Assembly: GCA_003453595.1 (NCBI GenBank)
Contig: DMOG01000007.1
Span: 1-44,136, forward strand
Direction of reading: 5' to 3'
From: Candidatus Uhrbacteria bacterium
Lineage (GTDB): Bacteria; Patescibacteriota; Patescibacteriia; UBA9934
Length of the DNA: 44,136 nucleotides
This document shows, in pieces, positions 16,817 through 22,998 of this stretch; the first letter of the stretch is position 1; each line of letters opens with the position of its first letter. The translations under genes and the position numbers were made by a program. A model generated the notes under the pieces. That model was not told where the DNA came from, made no database searches, and saw nothing but the letters and a program-made list of their open reading frames with translations.

Positions 16817-17389
16817 ATGCTCACCATTCTCTTCGTTGCTCTGCTGAGCGCCGTTGGGCTGACCCAGCCCTCATTCACACCCGACCTGTCCGTGGTGATC
16901 AAGACCGATGACACCCACGCGAAGATGGTGTTGTCGGCTGGTGCGCCCCTAAACGACAAATGGTCCGCCAAGTGCTACATTCTACTGAACGGGGGCGGGT
17001 ACAGCAACATGGTCTGTGGTCCCTCGATCGCAGTACATGAAAGCTGGAACTTCACGGTCGGCGCCGGGGTCGAGACCACCGACGCCTACTGGATCGGTAT
17101 GGGTATGATCAGCTACTCCCGGAAACTCGTCGGCTACCTGATGGTCGAATACGGTGGTGGCTCAGGTCTCTGGTACAAGGCCGTTGTGACGGCCCCTATC
17201 CCGAAAAACATCCGCCTTGGGCTGATGAGCTCGCGGTATGACGGCGAGGGACTGTACGGTCAGATCGGCTTCGGCCAGGTCGTGGTCTACACAGCCATCC
17301 TCTTCCAGACCGAAGAGTGGATGACCGAGCGCACACCGCCCGATGCAGACATGCTCACCGGGAACCTCGGCATCAAGGTCACCTTCTAG
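16817..17389 (+). CDS. GC-rich cassette A, gene 2: secreted beta-rich protein, unknown
   Basis: A 190-residue protein starting at ATG 16817, with AAGGAG 8 nt before it. Residues 1-17 (MLTILFVALLSAVGLTQ) form a short signal peptide. The remainder alternates short hydrophobic and polar stretches rich in Gly, Tyr and Val and ends in GNLGIKVTF, which resembles a small beta-barrel with a C-terminal aromatic residue. That is odd for a lineage thought to lack an outer membrane; a secreted beta-sandwich is the alternative. Two cysteines (about C53 and C67) might form a disulfide. GC-rich codon use marks it off from its neighbours. Confidence 0.6.
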   Translation: MLTILFVALLSAVGLTQPSFTPDLSVVIKTDDTHAKMVLSAGAPLNDKWSAKCYILLNGGGYSNMVCGPSIAVHESWNFTVGAGVETTDAYWIGMGMISYSRKLVGYLMVEYGGGSGLWYKAVVTAPIPKNIRLGLMSSRYDGEGLYGQIGFGQVVVYTAILFQTEEWMTERTPPDADMLTGNLGIKVTF

Positions 17390-17408
17390 ACCCGTGCCGA
17401 TCGTTAAA

Positions 17409-17440
17409 CGCCCCAAGTCCACCGCGGACCTGGGGCGTAT
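17409..17440 (+). terminator. Cassette A terminator, copy 2
   Basis: CGCCCCA (17409-17415) pairs with TGGGGCG (17431-17437). Sequence and flanks are nearly identical to the copy at 16717-16745. Confidence 0.7.
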
Positions 17441-17445
17441 GTGTT

Positions 17446-17490
17446 TCTACTTTCTACTTTCCACTTTTAACTTTATACTTTCTACTTCCC
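17446..17490. repeat. Degenerate heptamer array, right edge of cassette A
   Basis: TTTCTAC, TTTCCAC, TTTTAAC and TTTATAC units in register, same orientation as the array at 16112-16166, so the GC-rich cassette is bracketed by direct copies of the same repeat type. Confidence 0.65.
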
Positions 17491-17502
17491 CTTTTTCTTT
17501 GC

Positions 17503-17537
17503 TATAATAAACCCAACAGGAGGAACTGCTCCTGTTG
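17503..17537 (+). promoter_or_regulatory. -10 box and initial hairpin upstream of the pyruvate-kinase-like gene
   Basis: TATAAT (17503-17508) is followed at about the predicted start site by a perfect hairpin, CAACAGGAG (17514-17522) with CTCCTGTTG (17529-17537). The mRNA would begin with this hairpin, which could protect it or act as an attenuator with the following TTTATTT. Confidence 0.45.
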
Positions 17538-17550
17538 TTTATTTGGAAGA

Positions 17551-17604
17551 ATGTATAAATTAATGAAGGTGTTTAAGGTGTTTATTCCGGAGTTATCATT
17601 TTAA
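17551..17604 (+). CDS. Possible 17-codon leader peptide
   Basis: ATG to TAA encodes MYKLMKVFKVFIPELSF, preceded by GGAAG. It lies in the leader between the hairpin and the pyruvate-kinase-like gene. It is a plausible leader peptide, but so short a frame may be chance. Confidence 0.25.
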   Translation: MYKLMKVFKVFIPELSF

Positions 17605-17615
17605 ACCTTAATCCA

Positions 17616-17646
17616 AGAAGATCTCTCCTATCGTCGAGATGGGAGG
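17616..17646. repeat. Dispersed palindromic repeat, copy 1 (half, reverse orientation)
   Basis: Contains GATCTCTCCTATCGTCGAGA, the reverse complement of the CTCGACGCC-type repeat found at 31624, 35328, 38047 and 44040. Confidence 0.6.
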
Positions 17647-17675
17647 AGAAAGAACCCCCTCAATCCCATCCCCCT

Positions 17676-18689
17676 ATGCACATCATCGCCACAATTTGGA
17701 AAAAACCTTATAACCCGGCCCATGTTCAGGCTATGATCGATGCTGGAGTTGATGCTTTGCGAGTGAAATGTTCACACGATAGTGCCGAGGAGATTGCGCA
17801 AACATTATCCTTGGTACGCAAGCAAATAACTGCATCTGGTAAAAATATTGATCTGATTGTTGACTTGCCAGAAGCAAAATTGCGTTTGGGTCGATTTCCG
17901 CAGGAAAGAATCAAAATTAGCGAAGGCCAAGAATTTAGATTTTTGTATGGCCAACTAAGCTCTGATCCGCTGGCTTATGTTCCTTTTGTTACTGAAAACT
18001 TGGCCGACAACCTCCGTGTTGGTGAAAAATTCTTTGTTCAAGACGGTAATTTACAATTTGAGGTCACAGCCATCCATAGTCCAAACGAGTTTATTGCTAA
18101 ATCGTGCCATGGTGGAGAACTTGTGCAATCAAGCGCCATTTCTATTACCGATATGGCTGATAAACTCAACCATATCGTCCCTTTTATTGATGAAATGCTG
18201 GCAAAATTACCAGCCAGCAAGCCAGAGATGATTGCTTTTTCATTCATCAAGTCCCGAGCAATGCTTCAAGAGCTTATTGATAAGCTTAAAAAACACACTA
18301 CTAACAATTGGAACCCGCGGATTTTAGCAAAAATTGAGTCAAAGGAGGGAATTGATAATATTGATGAAATTCTTGATCTAGTTTTTGGAATTATGGTCGC
18401 CCGCGGTGATTTGGCCCTAACAACACCTTTTGAAACTCTTGGTTTAAGTCAAAAATATCTAGTATCCAAGGCAAGAAAGCAAGGAAAATACTGCGTTGTA
18501 GCTACCGGAACTCTAACTTCAATGCTTTCACAAGCCTTGCCAGCACGATCTGACATTTTGGATATTACAAATTCTTGTTTAGACGGCGCTTCTGCTATTA
18601 TGTTATGTAACGAGACAGCCCACCACAAAAACCCAGGAAAAGTTATCGAAACTGCAAAAAAGATAATAAATGCTGTGGAAAGTTACTAA
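17676..18689 (+). CDS. Pyruvate kinase-like protein lacking the C-terminal regulatory domain
   Basis: A 337-residue protein homologous to the A (TIM-barrel) and B domains of pyruvate kinase, ~130 residues shorter than normal because the allosteric C domain is absent. Retained residues include R29, S33, D63, R70, K219 and E221 (AKIESKEG), D245 (VARGDLA) and T277 (ATGTLTSM). Two positions differ: the K+-binding Asn of RxNFSH is K31 (RVKCSHD), and the Glu of GPEIR is K68 (DLPEAKLR), a substitution reported for K+-independent pyruvate kinases. It may therefore make ATP from PEP without K+ and without allostery, or be a paralogue with a different job. No SD precedes the ATG. Confidence 0.8.
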   Translation: MHIIATIWKKPYNPAHVQAMIDAGVDALRVKCSHDSAEEIAQTLSLVRKQITASGKNIDLIVDLPEAKLRLGRFPQERIKISEGQEFRFLYGQLSSDPLAYVPFVTENLADNLRVGEKFFVQDGNLQFEVTAIHSPNEFIAKSCHGGELVQSSAISITDMADKLNHIVPFIDEMLAKLPASKPEMIAFSFIKSRAMLQELIDKLKKHTTNNWNPRILAKIESKEGIDNIDEILDLVFGIMVARGDLALTTPFETLGLSQKYLVSKARKQGKYCVVATGTLTSMLSQALPARSDILDITNSCLDGASAIMLCNETAHHKNPGKVIETAKKIINAVESY

Positions 18690-18710
18690 GGGTCACACTT
18701 AACCTCCTCA

Positions 18711-18738
18711 CCCCCCCCCTTCGTAAAAAGGGGGGGGG
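18711..18738. repeat. C9/G9 homopolymer hairpin
   Basis: Nine C (18711-18719) and nine G (18730-18738) around the loop TTCGTAAAAA, then GACCGAG. Related C-run/G-run hairpins occur at 31489-31510, 32724-32757 and 35678-35700. Confidence 0.6.
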
Positions 18739-18750
18739 ACCGAGAAATAT

Positions 18751-18996
18751 ATGATTTTAACTGTTCATGTTAAGCCAAATGCTAAAAAGACTGGTTTTCG
18801 GTCTTGGATGGACTCTTCAACAGTGGTAATTGACCTGTGCGCGCCTCCAGTAGATGGTAAAGCTAATGTTGAACTGATTAATTTCCTAGCAAAACAGCTA
18901 AAGCTTGCCAAAAGCTTAGTAATTTTAAAACGCGGTCACTCCAGCCGCGTCAAACATATCCAGTTGCCCGATAAAACAGATACGAGCAAGCTTTAG
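18751..18996 (+). CDS. yggU: DUF167/YggU family protein
   Basis: An 81-residue protein of the DUF167 (YggU) family: VKPNAKKTGF near the start, then the family core APPVDGKANVELINFLAKQL and a basic segment KRGHSSRVKHIQL. Function is unknown across bacteria. It converges on yidD and their stop codons overlap by 4 nt (18993-18996), so no terminator separates them. Confidence 0.85.
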   Translation: MILTVHVKPNAKKTGFRSWMDSSTVVIDLCAPPVDGKANVELINFLAKQLKLAKSLVILKRGHSSRVKHIQLPDKTDTSKL

Positions 18997-19244
18997 GGCA
19001 TATCAATCCCGCCCTTACTCCATGGATTGCATCTTAAAACCCGATAAACACCTTTAAAACCACCGCGAATCACACCATATTTCATAATTGCCTGCCTGGA
19101 ATACTCAGAGCATGATGGATAAAATTGGCAATATCCGTGCGGAAATAAAACCCTCATCAGTCCATGATCAAAAGAGAGGGTTTTTTGATAAATAATAATC
19201 GGCCAAGTTGCAAAAGTCCGCCAATATAGAACTAATCTTTCCAT
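18993..19244 (-). CDS. yidD: Membrane protein insertion efficiency factor YidD
   Basis: An 83-residue protein with the family hallmark CQFYPSCSEYSRQA (about residues 39-52) and an N-terminal amphipathic or membrane-associated segment (WPIIIYQKTLS), ending in CNPWSKGG. It assists YidC-mediated insertion. It overlaps rnpA by 13 nt, so the two are translationally coupled, preserving the ancestral rpmH-rnpA-yidD order. yidC, which usually follows, is absent; yggU converges instead. Confidence 0.93.
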   Translation of the reverse strand: MERLVLYWRTFATWPIIIYQKTLSFDHGLMRVLFPHGYCQFYPSCSEYSRQAIMKYGVIRGGFKGVYRVLRCNPWSKGGIDMP

Positions 19245-19576
19245 AATCCTGCTTTTTTCAAAACCGCAGTAATTCGTTCTTCTTTTTGTGAATATGTCAG
19301 ATCCAAAGCCTGGCCCGAGGTAATAAACACAATATCAAACCCTTTTTGAATGTGATTAAGGTGTAAACGGATAATTTCCCGATACTGTCGTCGTACTCGG
19401 TTGCGCCTTACTGCACCTTTATGAACCTTTAATCCCACAACAACTGTAAATCTAGATTCGTCGAGCTTATTTTTTAAAAATCTAATACCACAAATGGGAT
19501 CAAACACACTTTTTCCCTTTTTCACAACATTCTGTACCTCTGTTTGTTTTCGCAATCGATTCTTTGATTGAAACAT
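19232..19576 (-). CDS. rnpA: Ribonuclease P protein component
   Basis: A 114-residue basic protein with the RNR signature (KGAVRRNRVRRQYRE, about residues 53-67) and NRL.K..E near the N-terminus. It binds RNase P RNA to process tRNA 5' ends. The ATG lies 7 nt from a TATACT (-10, minus strand 19584-19589), implying a nearly leaderless message. The promoter region is built of heptamer repeats, so a dispersed repeat seems to supply the -10. Confidence 0.95.
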   Translation of the reverse strand: MFQSKNRLRKQTEVQNVVKKGKSVFDPICGIRFLKNKLDESRFTVVVGLKVHKGAVRRNRVRRQYREIIRLHLNHIQKGFDIVFITSGQALDLTYSQKEERITAVLKKAGLWKD

Positions 19577-19583
19577 ATGGGAT

Positions 19584-19616
19584 AGTATAAAGGAGAAAGT
19601 TAAAAGTATAAAGCGG
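19584..19616 (-). promoter_or_regulatory. rnpA promoter formed within a heptamer array
   Basis: Minus strand units TTTATAC, TTTTAAC, TTTCTCC, TTTATAC in register; the last supplies TATACT (19584-19589), 7 nt before the rnpA ATG. Confidence 0.5.
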
Positions 19617-19665
19617 CGACGGCGATAAAAAATAGAATCTGGAATGTTGGCATATTGTAATATAT

Positions 19666-19695
19666 AAAAAATCAGGTCGTGATGACCTGATTTTT
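19666..19695 (-). terminator. rpmH terminator
   Basis: AATCAGGTC-gtgat-GACCTGATT with T-tract, directly after the rpmH stop on the minus strand. It separates rpmH from rnpA. Confidence 0.75.
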
Positions 19696-19696
19696 A

Positions 19697-19849
19697 TTAA
19701 GCCTGTCGAGCTGAGACTGTTAGTCTTTTTCGGCCCTTGGCTTTGCGACGCTTTAAAACAGCGCGTCCGTCTTTTGTGCTCATACGAGCGCGGAACCCTT
19801 GTTTTCGAGCACGTCGCCTTTTCTTTGGTTGATATGTTCTCTTTGGCAT
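19697..19849 (-). CDS. rpmH: 50S ribosomal protein L34
   Basis: A 50-residue, very basic protein: it begins MPKRTYQPKKRRRARKQGF and continues RARMSTKDGRAVLKRRKAKG, diagnostic of L34, then a short SARQA tail. Stop TAA at 19697-19699, start ATG at 19847-19849. It diverges from dnaA with ~200 bp between, the classic arrangement at bacterial origins. Confidence 0.95.
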   Translation of the reverse strand: MPKRTYQPKKRRRARKQGFRARMSTKDGRAVLKRRKAKGRKRLTVSARQA

Positions 19850-19936
19850 ATATGCTCATGAATAAAAGTGCGTCAACTATACTTTTTTATCTTCATTTTG
19901 TCAACATTAGGGGATAGATCAACAGTTTCCAACAGT

Positions 19937-20006
19937 CTATCCACAGTTTCTTAACATATGTCTGTTTTTCTTAACCCTTGTGGCCTGTGGATATCTGATA
20001 TACTAT
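19937..20006 (+). promoter_or_regulatory. dnaA promoter with DnaA boxes
   Basis: TTGTGG (19978-19983), 17-nt spacer, TACTAT (20001-20006). A near-consensus DnaA box lies within the spacer (TGTGGATAT, 19986-19994) and another at 19937-19945 (CTATCCACA). This fits DnaA autorepression. Confidence 0.6.
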
Positions 20007-20047
20007 TTACACGTCGACAATGAGTCTTTCATTTACCCCCTGCTTTT

Positions 20048-21445
20048 ATGAATACCCACGAACTATGGCAAGCCGCCTTAGGTGAGCTAGAACTAAAGCT
20101 CAGCAAAGCGCATTTTACTACATGGTTCCGCAATACATTTATCATCGATTTCCAAGGTCATGAAGTTACTATTGGCGTGCCTAACACTTTTACAAAAGCC
20201 TGGCTTGAAAAAAAATATCACAAAGATATTTTACTAGCCTTACAAAACATTACCGAACAGCCTTTGCGCTCGCTTATTTATCATGTTGAAACACGACAAA
20301 TCGAGCCAAAGGCTATTATTTTTGAAGAACAAAAAGCACATAATACCAATGGCATTGAATCTTTTGATGTTCCTGACAATCTTGGCTTTACAACTGCCAA
20401 TCAAGAAACAGGAATAACTCCTTCAGCACTAAACCGAAACTACACATTTGATACTTTTGTGGTTGGAAAACAAAACGAGTTAGCTTACGCGGCTGCGCAA
20501 GCCGTGGCCGCCCACCCGGGTGGAACATATAATCCGGTTTTTGTTTATGGTGATGTTGGTCTGGGAAAAACCCACCTTTTGCACGCAATTGGCCATGAAA
20601 TAAAGCGTCGAAACCCATCAGCCCGTGTTCTTTACGCCAGCTGTGAGCACTTTACCAATGATTTTATCCAAGCCGTGCGAGCCGGACACGCCAAAGAGTT
20701 TAAAGATCGTTATCGAAACTTGGATCTTCTGCTCATCGACGACATTCAATTTATTACCGGAAAAGAAGGAACCCAAGAAGAATTTTTTCACACCTTCAAT
20801 ACCCTTCATCAAAGCAATAAACAGATCGTAATTTCGTCTGATCGCCCACCAAAAGCCATTGCTGCTTTGGAAAAACGCCTATTATCCAGACTTGAGTGGG
20901 GAATGCTGGTGGATGTTGGAGCGCCAGATCTTGAAACTCGCATCGCCATCCTACAAATTAAATGTCAATCGCGGGGCGTTGATCTAACAAGGGATATTTT
21001 GCACTATATTGCCTCACATATTGCGTCAAATGTTCGAGAACTCGAAGGGGCGCTTAATAAAATAATTGCCTATCATCAATTCAAAAACATTGATCCTTCC
21101 TTGGAAACCGTTATACCAATTATCGATGGCTTTGATCTAAACACAATCAAGAAAACGGTTTCTCCAAAACATATTATCCAAACCGTTGCTGAATACTTTG
21201 ACATTGAAATAGGAGACATTCTTGGAAAAAGTCGAGAAAAGCGATTGGCCTTTCCCCGCCAGATAATCATGTTCTTACTTCGAGAAGAAATGAAAATCTC
21301 TTATCCATCAATTGGGCAAGAACTAGGCGGACGCGATCATACAACCGCCATGCACGCCTACACAAAAATTTCAGGGAACCTCAAAGAAGATGAACAACTA
21401 AAAAGAGACATGGACCTGATCAAGCAAAAAATGTATTCAGGATAG
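20048..21445 (+). CDS. dnaA: Chromosomal replication initiator protein DnaA
   Basis: A full-length 465-residue DnaA. Domain I occupies about residues 1-85 (LWQAALGELELKLSKAHFTTWF) and is followed by a linker. The AAA+ domain has Walker A GDVGLGKTH (168-176), Walker B LLLIDDIQF (about 228-236) and the arginine-finger region. The DNA-binding domain IV carries the signature GGRDHTTAMHAY (about 427-438). It binds DnaA boxes and opens oriC, located just downstream. No SD; the leader is ~35 nt. Confidence 0.98.
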   Translation: MNTHELWQAALGELELKLSKAHFTTWFRNTFIIDFQGHEVTIGVPNTFTKAWLEKKYHKDILLALQNITEQPLRSLIYHVETRQIEPKAIIFEEQKAHNTNGIESFDVPDNLGFTTANQETGITPSALNRNYTFDTFVVGKQNELAYAAAQAVAAHPGGTYNPVFVYGDVGLGKTHLLHAIGHEIKRRNPSARVLYASCEHFTNDFIQAVRAGHAKEFKDRYRNLDLLLIDDIQFITGKEGTQEEFFHTFNTLHQSNKQIVISSDRPPKAIAALEKRLLSRLEWGMLVDVGAPDLETRIAILQIKCQSRGVDLTRDILHYIASHIASNVRELEGALNKIIAYHQFKNIDPSLETVIPIIDGFDLNTIKKTVSPKHIIQTVAEYFDIEIGDILGKSREKRLAFPRQIIMFLLREEMKISYPSIGQELGGRDHTTAMHAYTKISGNLKEDEQLKRDMDLIKQKMYSG

Positions 21446-21711
21446 TGGATAGCTTGTGCACAGACAGCACTCAACCATGTGCACATCTGCCACCCACGCT
21501 GTGGAAATAAAGCGCATAAGTAAGAGGCTAAAAATTACCCAAACATCCATGCACAGGAACTGCACACAAGGACGATGAGTTTTAACCACACGAACTCACA
21601 AGCAACCACAGCTAAGACAAGTCAAAAAAACGACTTCTGCACTTCATCCACACCCCTTACTATTACTACTGTATTTACTTATATATAAAATATTATTAAT
21701 AATAAGAAAAC
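21446..21711 (+). other. Chromosomal origin oriC
   Basis: The dnaA-dnaN spacer has several partial DnaA boxes (for example about 21446-21510) and, at its right end, the ordered elements of a basal unwinding system: DnaA box TCATCCACA (21644-21652), a short C-rich spacer, DnaA-trio-like repeats TTACTATTACTACT (21657-21670), then an AT-rich unwinding element (21674-21711). The arrangement closely parallels the Bacillus subtilis origin. dnaN begins immediately after. Confidence 0.85.
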
Positions 21712-22833
21712 ATGAAACTCTCTTGTACAAAAGGAAATCTATGCCAAGGACTTTCAATTACAAGTCACATAGGCACGAAGAATGTTAACTTACCAATACT
21801 TAACAATGTTCTTCTTAAAGCTGATCAAGGAGGTCTCAAGCTTATTTCCACTAATTTAGAAATTGCTCTTACTTGTTCAATTAGAGGTAAGTTAGAACAA
21901 GCGGGCGAATACACAGTTCCATCAAAACTTTTTTATGAATTTGTGAACCTACTTCCAGACGAAAGAGTTGATATGGATTTGCATGACGATGGTTTGTTTA
22001 TCTCGTGCGCTAAAGCTAAAACAACAATCAAAGGAATAGCCCCGTCTGAGTTTCCACTTATTCCACCGGTTGAAGGACAGGTGAAATTTACAATTAGTGT
22101 TTCTGATCTGAAAAAAGCACTAGCGCAAACACTATTTGCTACCGCACTTAATGAAGCAAGACCAGAGCTAACTGGCGTTTACATGAAGTTTAATGACAAT
22201 AAGCTTACAATGGCCGCAACTGACAGCTATCGTCTCGCAGAGGTCAAAATAAAGGCATCCTCGCAAGAAGGAGAGCACGATGTCATTGTGCCTCAACGCA
22301 CACTTTCCGAGCTCAACAGAATTTTTTCGGTTTTCAAAGATGATGTTGAGGCGTCTGAGTTTGTGACTATTGAGTTGGCAAACAATCAAATTGTATTTAA
22401 GTACGCATCTGTTGAACTAATTTCCAGAACTATTGAGGGAATTTATCCAGATTACCGACAGATTATTCCACAAAAGCAAGAAACAAAGATTGTTGTTGAT
22501 CGCAAAGATCTTCAGCAAGCAATTAAAAGCGTTAGTCTTTTCTCTAAACTCGGGCTTTTTGACATTAAGATGACCGCAAACCCTGAAGGTAAACTAACAT
22601 TGTTTGCCCAAGACGCAACCCGAGGAAAAAATGATGTTTCCATTGAATGTGATGTGTCTGGCAAAGAAAACACAATTGCTCTTAATTATCGATATATTCT
22701 CGACGGATTAAATGCAATCATGTCAGAAAAAATCGAAATCCGCCTCATCGACGGCGCAAATCCATTTGTTCTAATGCCACATGAAGACCAAAAAGACGAA
22801 TTCATCTACATCGTCATGCCAATTAGGCAGTAG
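21712..22833 (+). CDS. dnaN: DNA polymerase III beta subunit (sliding clamp)
   Basis: A 373-residue protein of normal clamp length with three repeated DNA-clamp domains. Recognisable elements are LPILNNVLLKAD near residues 28-39, ATDSYRLAEVK (about 163-173), GIYPDYRQIIP (about 244-254) and the C-terminal IVMPIRQ. It forms the dimeric ring that tethers polymerase to DNA. The start overlaps the AT-rich end of oriC and has no SD. recF does not follow. Confidence 0.97.
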   Translation: MKLSCTKGNLCQGLSITSHIGTKNVNLPILNNVLLKADQGGLKLISTNLEIALTCSIRGKLEQAGEYTVPSKLFYEFVNLLPDERVDMDLHDDGLFISCAKAKTTIKGIAPSEFPLIPPVEGQVKFTISVSDLKKALAQTLFATALNEARPELTGVYMKFNDNKLTMAATDSYRLAEVKIKASSQEGEHDVIVPQRTLSELNRIFSVFKDDVEASEFVTIELANNQIVFKYASVELISRTIEGIYPDYRQIIPQKQETKIVVDRKDLQQAIKSVSLFSKLGLFDIKMTANPEGKLTLFAQDATRGKNDVSIECDVSGKENTIALNYRYILDGLNAIMSEKIEIRLIDGANPFVLMPHEDQKDEFIYIVMPIRQ

Positions 22834-22855
22834 ATCGACAAAACCCGGCCGCGCT

Positions 22856-22879
22856 CTTCGTAGCCCAGAGGGCAAGAAG
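22856..22879. repeat. Dispersed repeat (minus orientation)
   Basis: CTTCGTAGCCCAGAGGGC and flanks are the reverse complement, with one indel, of 32692-32717. It occupies the gap after dnaN. Confidence 0.55.
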
Positions 22880-22944
22880 GTAAATCGGATTAAAACTGAA
22901 GACCCCATGAAGTTTCAGTGAAGGGTGGAATCCAAATGAAGATA

Positions 22945-22986
22945 AAAAATCGCTATATGTCCCGATCGGGAAATATAGCGATTTTT
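22945..22986. terminator. Bidirectional terminator between dnaN and the PBP gene
   Basis: Arms AAAAATCGCTATAT and complement enclose a GTCCCGATCGGGAA centre; A/T ends give T-tracts both ways. The TCCCGATCGGGA core is shared with the palindromes at 92 and 32351. Confidence 0.85.
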
Positions 22987-22998
22987 ATGACTTGGATG

